The translations under genes and the position numbers were made by a program. The notes beneath the pieces were generated by a model, which saw only the letters and a list, made by a program, of their open reading frames with translations, ran no database searches and was not told the origin of the DNA. Below, piece by piece: positions 22,401 to 33,720 of a stretch of 64,000 bases of DNA. Within the stretch, counting starts at the first letter, position 1, and each line of letters opens with the position of its first letter. Origin of the DNA: Leptodactylus fallax (Eukaryota; Chordata; Amphibia; Anura; Leptodactylidae); the NCBI GenBank assembly GCA_947044405.1, contig CAMRHE010000207.1, forward strand, positions 1,746,001-1,810,000, in the 5' to 3' direction.

Positions 22401-23304
22401 AAACCCCTATTGACAAAAATAGTGATGGCTTCTGGTACATTGAAATAAGGAGACATAACTACACTGCTGAATTTGTCACTATGCAGTATTAAGGAAATGG
22501 TCAGTATTCAAGACGGAAGGAAAGTTTCTTCACAAGTTAGGTTGCAAAATTGTACACTGTTTGCTCATATCTTAAAGTGACTCTCCAGGTCCCCTCTTAC
22601 TAGGACTCACTTGCTTTAGTATATGTGTAACTATTATCTGATAATTCTATTTTCCTCATTTATGGTTTATTTGTCTGTATTTTATAATCAACCTATCCTT
22701 GCTGTAATAGATATCAGTTCTCTATGCACAAAATTCCCGGTGCACCTAGGGTAGACTTAGGAGGGGGCAGAGAGCAGCAGCCTGAATCAATGATGTGACG
22801 GGGAGGGTCTCAGACTACCTCAGACTTGCTTTAAGCATAAGCTCTTAAGTGGTTAATGTACATGCATTTAGTTGGGTCATGGAATCAAAGACATTTTACC
22901 TACAGTTGTATCCGCTTTCCAGGAACAGAAATCTCCAGACTCTCTATAGAGGCCTTTCAACCAGAAAATTAGCAAATACAGAGATCACTCACTTCACTAT
23001 ATTATGATCTTCTCAAATGTAACAACCCATAAGACTGAATTTCCTCTTTACTCCTTAACACTCCATGCCATAACAGTACGGCGCTGTCATTGCACAGGCA
23101 GAGGAGATGTCCCTGCTACATGACTTCCAGGTCCTGGCTGTGTAATACAATAAAAAATCCTCTGACTACAGCAGCCATGAGCAATAGCGATCACGACATC
23201 TGGGTGGTTAAGTGGTAAAATCTGCCCCCTTTAACCCTCCGTTTCCCCTGTGATGAAACCACAAGGTCTGATGGTGTCCTGACTGCCTCTCCCTATAAAA
23301 CAGA
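22401..23304. other. Unassigned non-coding stretch
   Basis: No gene or bounded repeat recognised. Confidence 0.4.
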
Positions 23305-23380
23305 GCGAGCCTATGTGCAATGTAAAGCGCTGTGGAATATGATGGTGCTATACAAGTAAGCATAATAATAAATAATGTAC
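23305..23380 (+). repeat. L2-type 3' tail fragment
   Basis: GTAAAGCGCTGTGGAATATG, then ATGGTGCTATACAAGTAAG and an (ATA)n tract. This is a diverged version of the L2 tail at 29936-30000. Confidence 0.7.
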
Positions 23381-23397
23381 AGCAATACAGAAGTACA

Positions 23398-23466
23398 GTG
23401 TACAGGGGATAAAGAAATCCCAGGTTCAAGGCCCCTTTTGGGACAGCAAAAAAAAAAAAAAAGTAA
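23398..23466 (+). repeat. Possible tRNA-derived SINE fragment
   Basis: CCCAGGTTCAAGGCCCC resembles a tRNA B box and T-arm, followed by TTTTGGGACAGC and an A-run. No A box or cloverleaf is visible, so this is not a tRNA gene. A SINE or tRNA-pseudogene fragment is the most that can be said. Confidence 0.35.
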
Positions 23467-23599
23467 ATCAAATAAGAAAAAAATAAAAAAAAATAATGTA
23501 AGCAAATAGAATAAATAAACATATTAGAGATCCATGTGTAGATATCCCCACTATCCAATAATGATGAATGCTGCTAAAAAAAAACAAAAAAAAAAAACC

Positions 23600-24140
23600 A
23601 AACCACCACAGTGCCAAAATTAATGTGTTTTGGTCACCTCGCCTCCCTCAAAAATAGCAATAAAAAAATTGTACATACCAAAAAATAGTATCAATAAAAA
23701 CTTCAACTTGCCCTGCAAAAAAGAGCCCCCACCTAGCTCCAACGACAAAACTGTAGAAAAGCTATGTCAGAATATAGTGCCCACCTGGAAATAACTTATC
23801 TTTGGAAAATGGCATTTTAATTAGTATTTGCGGTAAAATATAATAAAACTAATATAGATACGGTATCGCCAGAATCGTAGTGATCTGCCGGACAAAGCTA
23901 TCCTGTCATTTTTAAGTAAAAACAATATACAAAAAAAAAAAATGATAGAATTGTACATTGTTTATACAGACCTTCCCAAATGTTATTACAAGCTTATCAA
24001 AACATTATATGTTCCCCCAAATGGTGCCAACTAAAAATACAACTAGTCCCACAAAGAATAAACCCTCATATGGCTATGTTGACAAAAAAGTAAAGAAGTT
24101 ATGAATTTTGGAAAGTTTTTTTTTTTAAAAAGGTCTGTTA
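23600..24140. repeat. A-rich dispersed repeat block
   Basis: Contains CCAAAAAATAGTATCAATAAAAAC, TACGGTATCGCCAGAATCGTA and GGTGCCAACTAAAAATACAAC blocks in an A-rich context. The two 'xATAGTATCAATAAAAAC' and 'TGGTGCCAACTAAAAA' blocks look like variants of one unit. It resembles widespread amphibian repeats from memory, and the class is not known. Confidence 0.35.
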
Positions 24141-25060
24141 GTGCTATTAATGGGTTAATAAGTGCCCCCAAATACCTTTAGCAGTGTGTTGATTGATTTC
24201 TGTGTTTCTCTGGGAGCTTCTGGCATCTTCTGCATTTGTTTACATGGGTAGATTCCTGTTCTCTAAGCTTACTGTAAAGGAATTGCTAGTTGTGCAATTC
24301 CCTAGTACTGCTGCTGGAAAAATGAAAGAAGGGGAAGACAGACAGTGAGTCCTAAGCTCGACCCAGCCCCTGTCCCTACCTAATTGCCACGCTGTCCTAA
24401 TGACAGGAGCAACTGGGCAGCAAAACCCTTCCTAGAAATAAGTGGCACACAGAACAAGACAAGACAAACAACACAGAAGAGCAGCAAGCCAAGGGTCAAC
24501 GTCAGAGAGACAAAGCAGTACAAAATCGTAATCCAAAAGAGAAGTCACAAGGGAAGTCAAAGGTCAGAGGTCAGTAATACAGTAGTAAGAGAAGTGGGAA
24601 GCTAGCGAGGACAAGTCACAGGACAGAGTCAAAATAGTCAGCGACCATGTGAGGGCTGATGACCTGTTTATAGAAAGTCCATGACCTGCCCCAGACTTGA
24701 TTGGTAGACAGGCTGTCAATCACACAGGCAAGGCTGAGATTAACTATTTGAGGAGCAGAAAGAAACAAAGGTGCAGGAGAGGGGTGTGGCTGAAATTCAA
24801 TTACAGAGTAGAAGTAGTACTAGGACAGTGTTCAGACTGAGCAACAAGAACCTTAAGCAAGGAATCAAACTGAACACGCCGCCTGCACCGCAGCGTGCGA
24901 GCGGAGGGTGGCACAGAGCGCCGAAAAGCAGAGACGTTACACCCACAACTACCATGATGCACTGCTCTTTACTCAGATCCCCCCTCTCACTCCCTCCCCC
25001 TCCCTCTCTTACACCCCCTCCCTGTTTCCCTAGCTAGCCTGTGGACTACCTAACTAACTC
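24141..25060. other. Unassigned non-coding stretch
   Basis: Includes a pyrimidine-rich tract at about 24970-25030 (CCCTCTCACTCCCTCCCCC). No gene recognised. Confidence 0.4.
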
Positions 25061-25345
25061 CAGCTCTATTGTGCAGGCGCCGGCCCCCTTGAAGGAAGTG
25101 ACGCTTCATGCCCAGAAGAAGAGGACATGAAGACAAGTAAATATGATGGGGTTGGGAGTTTTAGTATTGGTGATGTTCCGTTTTTGGAAATCAGAAAATG
25201 TGCCTGGGGCGGTCACATGACCACCCTGGTGATATGGGTAAATATACATTTTTTTAAAGTAAGTAAATTAGAAGTTAGATGGGGGGAGGGGGTTTAGTTT
25301 AGTGTTAAATTTTCATTTTATCCCAGACAACCCCTTCAACGCTCA
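25061..25345. repeat. GACAACCCCTTT-ended repeat, copy 1
   Basis: Contains GCCCAGAAGAAGAGGACATG, a TTTTTGGAAATCAGAAAATG block, TAAGTAAATTAGAAGTTAGA and the end CCCAGACAACCCCTTCAA. The same order of blocks is at 59735-60017. Confidence 0.6.
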
Positions 25346-26729
25346 AAGTGCCCTGTGTCCTTAAAGGGTTAAATATTCCAGCAATTTCTACCTGAGTCAG
25401 TTTTGATTCATATAAGGAAATTGTTACATTCAGTAAACAATTTCTAAATGCCTGACTGCTGCTTCCTCTGTTGCATACACAGCCCTCACTGGAGGGGGTT
25501 TCCCATGAACATAACCATATTTATATCTGTAGATGATTAAAAAGTTCATTGTTTTTGCAAATATAAGTATGTCAAAATCTTGCTGAGTTTTAAAGATTTT
25601 TTCTGATCATTTTAGTAGTGACAGTCCTTTGTCTGGATCGGCTGCCAATGGATATGACCATGAATGCAGGAACTTTCTATGTTCTGAGACTTGCAGATAA
25701 CCAGCCATGATTTCCTTATTGTGTCCCAGTTTTCTTCTTGTGCATGCACTGTCCCTGCCTGATAACATGTGCACACTAAGGAAACCATGGCTGCCTAAAC
25801 ACCTCTCCATTCAGTAGGGACAAAAATACCCCATTCTCCTGATTGGTGGGGGTCTCAGTGGTCAAACCCCCACTGCTCTGCAAGTCTCCTATCCTGTGGG
25901 TAGTGAATAACTTACCCACATGGTATGACCTCTTCAAGGCGAATCTTCAATAATAAAACAACTTATCATAAATGAATAATACATGTGAATACAAGAAAAA
26001 CGTTGTAATATCTTGTTAAAGAATAATGTTTCCTTCTCCACTTATCAAACTCTTATCTGATAGTAGCTGTATCCAGAAGTCTATGGAGAGGGGACATGCA
26101 AGGATGAGGCCCCTGTTGTCTAGTAAGTGATTCATGCCTCATTTTATTGCCTTATCTTAGTACCTTAGTAGAATAAAAGAGCTATCTTAGTTAGTATGTG
26201 TAGCAGAGCTTAGCAGCTCTAGTATGTGACTTTCCTATCAGCCTTCCCCTTCCTCACCATAGACTTCTATGTCTCACCATAGACATCTATACAAGTAACT
26301 CAGTCTGATAAATGGAGACTGAAGCATTTTCTTAATAAGATGCATTACAAAGTTTCTTATATTCACCTGCACTATTCATTTAGTTGTTTTATAATTGGAG
26401 GAACACTTTACATTGCAAATTTCTATCTGTTTTTAAAATTTTGACATCTAAAAATTCTATTCTTCCTCCCTCCCCTCTCCTCCCATTTCTCCCACGATCT
26501 TTTTCTTTCTTCCTTTCTGGTGCTGTATGTGTATATTTTTTATGTTTTATGGCCCTAGTAGAATATCATTGATCTTTTGATTTGATTTTTTTTTTTATTC
26601 CTGTAGTTCCTGTTTTTGACTATGGAATTCTGCGCACCATACTGTATACTTGCACCATTTTTCTGTTTGGAAACAATAAATTCAGAGTATATATTAAAAT
26701 TCTATCTTTTGTTTTTATAGATCCTGAAA
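25346..26729. other. AT-rich non-coding stretch
   Basis: No gene recognised. A CT-rich tract is at 26460-26520. Confidence 0.4.
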
Positions 26730-26736
26730 TGAGGGG

Positions 26737-27779
26737 TGTGAAAGATCCTCCGTGCGCCAAACCGCTTTGGCCACACCCTGAGTCCTCTTTCATATAAAAA
26801 CCACACTCACCGCCAGTGAGTGCCGGGTTCACCAGATAAATACAAGACAAGCCTTCTAAATTTTATATATTTATTAACCCCTAAATGGGTCGGTATTAAA
26901 ATCTAACATATACAGTTCAGAACAGATATGCAGATATATGCAAGCATTAACAGTTACTAGTTGCAAGATACAGTACAAATAAAATAAAAGGGATTAAAGG
27001 TGAAATGATTACTTTACCACACATGTCCTTGATGTGGTTCTATAGTCCAACACTCACACATGGCATGTGTGAGTCACCAGTGGAGGCTTTTCAGCATGTG
27101 GCATTAAAACGATAATCCCGCCTGCATGCTCTCATAACAGTCTCTCAGCATTAGTCCAATAGTCAATCACAAAAAACTCCTCATGGTCTGTCTGTAACAA
27201 CTCTGTAGCATGATCCCAGCACAGTCTTCATAGCATGATCTCTTAGTGATAGTCTTTTGCATAATCTCTTGTAGGCTCATCATCAGCAGCAGCAGCATTC
27301 CAACCTGCCTGCTCATAGTAGCATCTCAGTCAAAGTCTGTCATATCCTGTAGTCTGTGATGGTCTCCTGCATAATCTCTATAGGGTAATCTACTCCCACA
27401 GACCTCTTACCTCATCTTTTATACCCTTTTTGCCACCTCCCAGAATGAGGTCACCGGCGACAGTATGTCTGATGAGTTAATTCAATCAAATCCAGATCTT
27501 TTGAATAGAGCTGAGACAAAGTGAATTGATACACTGTTATCAGTCATATCTGATCAACAGCCCAGGCTTGAACAATGCACTATTGTTTGATCAGCCAGGG
27601 CTGTATAAGAATACAATGGAGCCGTATTGTTCCAGCCTGGCTGCTACTGCCAATATGCACCTAGGCTTGTAGCTGCGCACAGTATGCAAGCAAGCAAGAA
27701 GGGATATCCTATACCCAGAGACCAAAATACAGCTGAGTTATGGCCATATTTAGGCAGAATCATCACAAGGGGGGTGACA
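26737..27779 (-). mobile_element. Solitary LTR-like repeat, copy 2 (inverted)
   Basis: A reverse-strand homologue of 2945-3809. Read on the minus strand it begins TGTCACCCCCCTTGTGATGA, includes GTATAAAAGATGAGGTAAG and TTAATAAATATATAAAATTT, and ends CTTTCACA (or CCCTCA if the end is at 26730). It is longer than copy 1 because of an extra variable block at about 27130-27400. Again no adjoining coding domain is present. Flanks of the longer form (GAAA and AGAAA) hint at a short target duplication but are not decisive. Confidence 0.6.
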
Positions 27780-28483
27780 AGAAATATGGCTGCCATTATA
27801 GCTTCTGCATGAGAAGCTGTAAGTTCATACTTGCTAACATTTGACAAACAGAAAAGGGGACAAAAGTCACAGGGAACAAAACTTTACAGCGGAAGCCATG
27901 CCCCCTTCTAGGAATCACCAAACCCCCAATGGGCATGTTCACTCTCCCTTTCTTGTGACACGGGCACACCATATGCTGGCCATGCCCCTTTTCAGACATG
28001 ACCGGCACAAAAAGTGCCTAAGTCACATATAACATGAGGGCCCCAGGAGATTTGCCTGCTCTTCTGGGAGCCAAGGAGGTCACCTGTGTTTCTCAGGAGC
28101 CCTTCAGACATTCCGGGAGAGTTGGCAAGTATGTGTTAGCAAGTCCTGATAGCAGTTGATACACAGAGAATGGAACAGGAAACAGACAGCCGATATCCCT
28201 CCACTGTCAGAAGGGCGAGCCTTACTGCTCAGTGTCATTGCTCGACTGTGAGGACACCCCCCCTACGGTGCTCTTCAATAGCCTTCTACTGTCGGGGGGG
28301 GGGCGTTCCTCACTGCCTATCGATCATGCTGAGCAGTAAGGCCCGCCTTTCTGACAGTGAAGGGATATCGGTGCCAAAATATCTAGGGCACCAGGAGGGA
28401 TTCCAGCACAGCGCACTAGCAGTATATACTACCGATGTCAGAGGACATGCAAGGTCCTTCTCAAATTTTAAATTAAGCTTTTA
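27780..28483. other. Unassigned non-coding stretch
   Basis: A palindromic segment at 28180-28370 pairs ATATCCCTCCACTGTCAGAA with TTCTGACAGTGAAGGGATAT, including GAGCCTTACTGCTCAG against CTGAGCAGTAAGGC. It is probably another foldback element. No gene seen. Confidence 0.5.
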
Positions 28484-28800
28484 GGGTATGTTTACACTGA
28501 GTAATTTGGCGCTGATTTTGGGGTGCATTCTGTCTCAAAATCAGCATCAAATTCCATACTGAATCTGCCTCTTATTGTGTTCAATGTGGGGCAGAGATCA
28601 AAGCAGGACGCTGAAAAAATAAGTCTCTTGCACGATCTTGCCGCAGTACCCATGCTGTGAGTCACTATGGCTGAATAGCCCCATTTATCTGTGCCCAATA
28701 AATGAGTAAAAGCCACTTCCAGATAGCTGGAAGGATGGAAAATGAAGAGGAATGAGAGGTGGAAGTCCTCCTCAGTTTCTCTTCACTTTCTGCAGTGTGA
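28484..28800 (+). repeat. MITE-like repeat, GTGTTCACAC family, copy 2
   Basis: Starts TTAGGGTATGTTTACACTGA. It shares TCAATGTGGGGCAGAGATC, CAGGACGCTGAAAAAATAAG, TGCACGATCTTGCCGC and GAAAATGAAGAGGAA with 784-1120 and with the reverse copy near 61130-61435. Confidence 0.7.
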
Positions 28801-28831
28801 TTGGGACCTTCAACTCCTGGACGCCCTATAG

Positions 28832-29566
28832 GGAATAAGCCTTAGAATCTCAAAGACTGAACTACTGCTGATTCCACCATCTAACAGATCTGTCCCTGAT
28901 ATCTCCATTGCAGTCTCTGGCCTTACCATAACTCCTAGGCAGTATGCCCGCTGCCTCGGGGTTTTGTTTAACTCAGACCTTTCCTTCACCCCCCATATCC
29001 AATCACTCGCACACTCTTGTCATCTCCACCTCAAAAACATCTCCAGAATCCGCCCTTTCCTTACCACAGATACACTAAAGACACTTATTGTTTCCCTGAT
29101 TCACTCTCACCTTGACTACTGTAACTCCTTACTAATCGGTCTTCCCCTTACTAAACTCTCCCCTCTACAATCTATTCTGAATGCGGCGGCCAGGCTCATC
29201 TATCAGTCTAGACGCTACAGCGATGCCTCCGGTCTGTGCCGGTCACTACATTGGCTGCCTATTCAATACATAGTACAATATAAACTTATCACCCTCATCC
29301 ACAAGGTTCTCCATAATGCTGCACCTCCCTACATTTCCTCCCTCATCTCTGTCTATCGCCCAACCCGTGCTCTCCATTCACTCAATGACTTAAGACTAAC
29401 ATCCTCTATTATCAGAACCTCCCACGCTCGTATACAAGACTTCTCCCGAGTTGCACCACTTCTCTGGAATGCTCTATCCCGGACTATCAGATTAACCCCC
29501 AATTTCCACAGCTTCAAGCGTAAACTAAAGACATATCTTTTCAGACAGTCCTATCACAACTCCTAA
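28832..29566 (+). pseudogene. C-terminal end of an L2/CR1-type reverse transcriptase
   Basis: An open fragment without its own start. It reads KTELLLIPPSN, then ARCLGVLFNSDLSFTPHI, HSHLDYCNSLLIGLP, ILNAAARLIY, LHWLPIQYIVQYKL, and ends with APLLWNALSRTIR and FKRKLKTYLF before TAA. This is the thumb and C-terminal region of L2/CR1-group ORF2 proteins. All the RT catalytic core is missing because of 5' truncation, as is usual for target-primed insertions. No lesion occurs in the surviving 240 codons, so the copy may be fairly young. It is a different family from the copy at 12390. Confidence 0.92.
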
Positions 29567-30000
29567 TGTAAACCCTTCCGTAGTTAGAATCCCTAAAACG
29601 TACCCTCCTCTGTTTATGCTTCAACATTACCTCACAGGATATGATGCCATATCAGACTAACTCTATATGTCCAGGCACCATCTGCACGTTAAAGGACACG
29701 ACTGGTGACGGCTCATACAGCTTTATATATGTGTAATGTGTAAAGTAACCTCTATTACAAAATTGTCTGACCATTGTATAAGCAATGCTACGTCTGTTGC
29801 CGCCCCTGCTACCTCTTGTGTCACCCCCCTCTACCTCATAGATTGTAAGCTCTTGTGAGCAGGGCCCTCAGTCCCAGTGTGTGAATTGACTATTTCTTTG
29901 TAATGTATCTTTTTTGTCAGTAATTGAACCCTACAAAATGTACAGTGCTGCGGAATATGTTGGCGCTATATAAATAAAATGTATTATTATTATTATTATT
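29567..30000 (+). repeat. 3' UTR and tail of the L2 copy
   Basis: Ends TACAGTGCTGCGGAATATG, TTGGCGCTATATAAATAAA and (ATT)n. GATTGTAAGCTCTTGTGAGC lies upstream. This tail type is very common in frog genomes by my recollection. Confidence 0.9.
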
Positions 30001-30564
30001 TACCCTGGTGGGCACAAGGAACCCCATTCTAACCCTGGTTATCAGGATACCGGTCTACACTGGTAAGACTACATTCCCATCTGCACTGGGAGCAGTGGCA
30101 TAACTAAAGTCTTGTGGGCCCTCATGCAAACTTTTGTCCGGGGTCCCCTAACCCCTCCCTACTGTGAATTCATGATAGTGTTAGTTACAGGTGCTGCAGT
30201 AGTATCTCAGATACTTGAAAGGGATACAGCTGTAGTACCCACAACTGTGGTTATCAAGAATATGATAAGTGAGCAGCGCAGCGCCTGGCATGTAAACAAT
30301 ACTGGGAGCTGTGTGTTGTGGGAAACAGCTGATCTGCAGGGTCCTAACACCTAACAACAAGAGAAGTAAGAGATCAGTGAGGGTCCAACACCTGGGGCCC
30401 CTACTTATCAATTCTTTGGAGATACAGTGGTGCTTTTGTGAGCGTTGTGACTCCATCACTATTTACATTGCACAGTGTATGTTTTATAATCACCAAACAA
30501 TGTTATTATAGCCTGTAATAATGGTGCACAGCTGCTATAAAAGAGATGTGAATAGTGAAGGGGC

Positions 30565-30930
30565 CCCACATGGTATAATATGCTCCACAGTGGCCCCCAC
30601 ATAGTATTATATGCTCCACAGTGGCCCCCACACAGCATTATAGGCACCACAGTGGCTCCCATACAGTATTATATGCTCCCCATAGTGGCCCCCACAGTAT
30701 AATATGCTTCCCACAGTGGCCCCCACACAGTATGATATACTCCACAGTGGCCCCCACACAGTATTATATGCTCCACAGTGGCCCCACACAGTATAATATG
30801 CTCCCCACAGTGGCCCTCACACAGTATTATATGCTCCACAGTGGCCCCCCACACAGTATTATATGTCCACACTGGCCCCCACACAGTATTATATGCTCCA
30901 CAGTGGCCCCCACCTAATATTATATGCTCC
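30565..30930 (-). repeat. 31-bp minisatellite, array 1
   Basis: About 12 units like CACAGTATTATATGCTCCAC followed by AGTGGCCCCCA. It is homologous to the arrays at 45928-46990 (same strand) and 48325-49010 (opposite strand). Confidence 0.92.
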
Positions 30931-30944
30931 CAACGGCTTCCCTC

Positions 30945-31305
30945 CGCTTCGATGCTATTATACTCTGGGGTCTCCTCGGAGGCCCAGGGAAGGTAATTAA
31001 AAATAACAAACACTCATACTCACCTTGCCTCACCTCTCCTGGGCATCCTCGCTCCGTCAAGCTGTCTTCAGCATCTTCGGCCCTCTTCAGACATCACTGC
31101 TGAGGCCTGTTATTGGTCCTCAGCGGTCACGTGGGGCGCACTGACGTCATTACGCCGTCGAGCCCCATATGAGCGCTGGGGCCCAATCACAGGCCTCACC
31201 ATGGTCTCAGTCACATGACGGAAGAGCCCAGGAAAGGATGCCGAGCCCAGGAGAGGTGGGTATAAGTATTTATTACTTTTAGTCACCTCCCCTGGGCTAG
31301 CATCT
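30945..31305. repeat. Foldback core of hAT-like element 1
   Basis: Left arm TATACTCTGGGGTCTCC...CATACTCACCTTGCCTCACC and right arm GAGCCCAGGAGAGGTGGGTA...CCCTGGGCTAGCATCTATTGG. The core contains CACTGACGTCATTACG. The arms are imperfect. Confidence 0.65.
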
Positions 31306-31529
31306 ATTGGAAGGCCCCTTTTTGTTAACAATATGTATAGTGGTCAGGGAACCAGGCTTTCCCTGACTGCTATCATAGTTGTCCAGGACCCTGGCCATCT
31401 CCAGCTGGCCACGGGCCCCATACCCTGCTGGGCCTGGTCACACCTCCTGCAACCGTTACACCACTGGTTGGGAGTCTCTGTTGCAGTGACCGTTGAAAAT
31501 AGCCAGACAAAAATTTGCTGCTAGTCTGA

Positions 31530-31740
31530 CTAGGGTTGGGCTTTCCGTTCTTCAGGTCTGCTTGGTGACCCGAAAAAATGGAAACCCAATCCGTTTAAAA
31601 AACGTTTACCTAAAGGGTAGACTATAATGGGGTCCACCGGGTTTCTGCCCGAAAAATGCAGAGAGAAAAGTCCTGCTTGCAGGAATAGGGTACAAAATCC
31701 CCTAATGGTCACCCAACGCAGGTGTGACTGAAGCCTTAGG
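31530..31740. repeat. GTTCACAC/TATAATGGGGTCC MITE fragment
   Basis: Shares GACTATAATGGGGTCCACCG, GGAAACCCAATCCGTTTAAA and AGAGAGAAAAGTCCTGC with copies at 37650, 43219 and 63780. The right side ends near GTGTGACTGAAGCCTTAGG. Confidence 0.55.
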
Positions 31741-31856
31741 TTTGTTGTGCTCTGCATGTGACCGCTAGTGTAGCGATCCGCCTATCTGTAGTTTTGGTCC
31801 TCCAACAGATGAGAACAATGGATAGGCCAATGGGAGTGTGAACCTAGCCTAATATA

Positions 31857-32270
31857 CAGTAATACCTCGTACATTCGCGAGGTTAGGGTCCAGAACCGGT
31901 CGCGGATCGCGAGGAATCGCGAATGTTTGGTACAAGCGCTTAGAAGCGCTTACAATGCCGATTTCTAATGTTTAACCCCTAAATATCAATAAACTTTACC
32001 CTACAGTACTGTACAGTATACTAAAGTATACTGTACATTACTGTATATTAATACATTCATTCATTTTTCTTATACACTCACAGTAAAATGAAACTAATTA
32101 CCGGGTACGTAATGAACAGGACGCTACTACCCAATAGCGAAGGTGTTTTTTTAATTAAATTTCACAGATCTGAGAAAAAAGAGCAAAATCTATATATGTT
32201 AGTTGCCAAAAAAATATCGCGAATCTGTGAATTCGCAAATTCGGAAACGCGAGTTTACGAGGTATTACTG
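31857..32270. mobile_element. pogo/Tigger-like MITE
   Basis: A 414-bp element with termini CAGTAATACCTCGTA and ACGAGGTATTACTG, flanked by TA (31855-31856 and 32271-32272). The long inverted arms contain TTCGCGA-type sequence. TA duplication and the CAGTAATACCTCG ends match the pogo/Tigger branch of Tc1/mariner. It carries no transposase. Confidence 0.85.
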
Positions 32271-32499
32271 TACACACATGGCACCAGGAAAGGTCTTTGC
32301 CCAGTGCCCTGGATCCCCATGTGCCAGTGACTACCACACTGCATCACCCCCTTCCATCATTACCACATGGTGCCACTGGCACACCCCTTATTCCCACTGG
32401 TGCAAAACAAACCAATGGCCATAGAGGAGCATTTCCACCCTTCAGACTGAGGTGACAATAGCGGCTGGCCGCATTCTCCATTGGGTCAGATCACACTGA

Positions 32500-32800
32500 G
32501 CGGTCATTTTAGGTGAGCCCTTAGCCCCTGCAGGTGCGGGCTCCCCAGTGTAAGAGCGGACCCCAGCGCACACAGAGGAGGCGGAGGAGCGGCGGGCGGA
32601 CAGCGGCTCTCGCGATGCTTGGTCCCCGGCGCTGGTGACAGTGGCGGCGGAGAGGGAGCATCAGTGAGGCGGCGGCACACACTGCAGGAGCGGCTGCGGG
32701 AGGGAGGAGGAGGCGCCGGGGAGGAAGGAAGGGGAAATACTGCGCTCATCACTGGCAGTCTGCTCTGCACGGCGCTGACTACTAGCGGAGCCCGACTACG
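32500..32800 (+). promoter_or_regulatory. CpG-rich block, candidate host promoter
   Basis: The only strongly CpG-rich, non-transposon block in the window, with GGCGGGCGGAC, GCGGCGG and AGGCGCCGGGG. It contains TCTCGCGAT at 32608-32616, close to the TCTCGCGAGA element found in CpG-island promoters. There is no TATA box. It is followed after 200 bp by a possible first-exon end at 33012. No upstream gene was seen on the minus strand. A transposon origin is not excluded but no terminal repeats were found. Confidence 0.55.
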
Positions 32801-33012
32801 ACTAGTGCCGCACACAATAGCAAGGTGCCCCCTGGATCAACCACACGGGCATCTGCTGCTGCCTCCACCTAGTGCCCAGCTCTGCTGTATGAGGCTGGCT
32901 GCTCATCCACAGGGGTGCCCCTATTCTTCTCTCTGGTGAAGCCTCCTTACATCTGTCATATCATACGTCCAGCAGGAAACTTTAAAGTAGGACCCTGATC
33001 ACACATAAATGG
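32620..33012 (+). other. Candidate first exon (5'UTR plus ATGG) of a host gene
   Basis: GC-rich sequence grading into ...CACATAAATGGGTGAGTGG. An ATG at 33009-33011 is followed by one G and then GTGAGT (33013), a near-consensus splice donor. First exons that carry only the start codon plus one base are known in vertebrate genes. Two short upstream frames (ATG at 32614, 7 codons; ATG at 32887 ending 32939) would be uORFs. The exon start is not determined. The context at -3 is T, so the ATG is not strong, and a wholly non-coding exon is possible. The gene's identity cannot be told. Confidence 0.35.
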
Positions 33013-33219
33013 GTGAGTGGCGATTATATGTGTATTATACATCAGGTCTCCTGTCCTCAGGCTGCCCGGCACCTATGTGAGGGAAATGAAGGATGCTGCA
33101 CATTGGATGACATTATACCTAGTGTACTAGCAATGCACCATAGTGTGTATATACACAACATACACCTGTATCTCTATGTAACTACACCACACTATACACA
33201 GCAACAACTAAGACATGTG

Positions 33220-33720
33220 TGTCCATGTATACACCACATCATGTACAGAGAAGCTAGATATACACCATATACAACATCATATATCCATGTATACTCTACA
33301 TGTACACAGAAGCTAGATATACACCATATACAACACCATATATCTGCGTATCCATGTATACTCCACATGTACACAGAAACTAGCTATACACCATATACAA
33401 CATCATATATCTGAGTGTCCATGTATACACCACATCATGTACACAGAAACTAGCTATACACCATATACAATATCATATATCTGAGTGTCCATGTATACAC
33501 CACATCATGTACACAGAAACTAGCAATACTCCATATACAACATCATATATCTGAGTGTCCATGTATACACCACATCATGTACAGAGAAGCTAGATATACA
33601 CCATATACAACACCATATATCTGTGTGTTCTTCCATACACCACATCATGTACACAGAAACTAGCTATACTCCATATACACACCAGCACCTTATATATGTG
33701 TCCATGTATACACCACATTA
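33220..33720. repeat. 70-bp tandem repeat
   Basis: About seven units built on CCATGTATACACCACATCATG, GTACACAGAAACTAGCTATAC, ACCATATACAACATCATATAT and CTGAGTGT. The spacing is exactly 70 bp between 33421 and 33491. Diverged traces continue to about 33860. Open frames through it are a by-product of the period. Confidence 0.92.

Larger units (their letters stand above)
30093..31466. mobile_element. hAT-like non-autonomous element 1 (minisatellite plus foldback)
   Basis: The left end is CAGTGGCATAACTAAAGTC and the right end GTTACACCACTG. Flanking 8-mers ACTGGGAG (30085-30092) and GTTGGGAG (31467-31474) match at six of eight positions, as for a diverged hAT duplication. Inside are a minisatellite (30565-30930) and a foldback core (30945-31305). 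No transposase frame is present. Confidence 0.7.

Noticed and set aside
23398..23466. A tRNA gene
   Set aside because: Only a B-box-like GGTTCAAGGCC is present. No A box, acceptor stem or anticodon arm could be drawn.
30621..31013. Frames of about 100 codons with repeated HSIICS or HIILCG motifs
   Set aside because: They are translations of the 31-bp minisatellite on both strands.
32504..32815. A 103-codon Pro/Ser/Arg-rich minus-strand frame in the CpG-rich block
   Set aside because: GC-rich promoter-like sequence keeps frames open by chance. There is no domain, and the donor-like signal is on the plus strand.
32620..33012. Assigning the ATGG-type first exon to a named gene, such as a proteolipid-family gene whose first exon has the same form
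   Set aside because: No second exon with a recognisable protein was found in the window, so any name would be a guess.
33013..33414. A 133-codon frame starting next to the candidate splice donor
   Set aside because: It reads into the 70-bp tandem repeat, and a non-ATG start would be needed.
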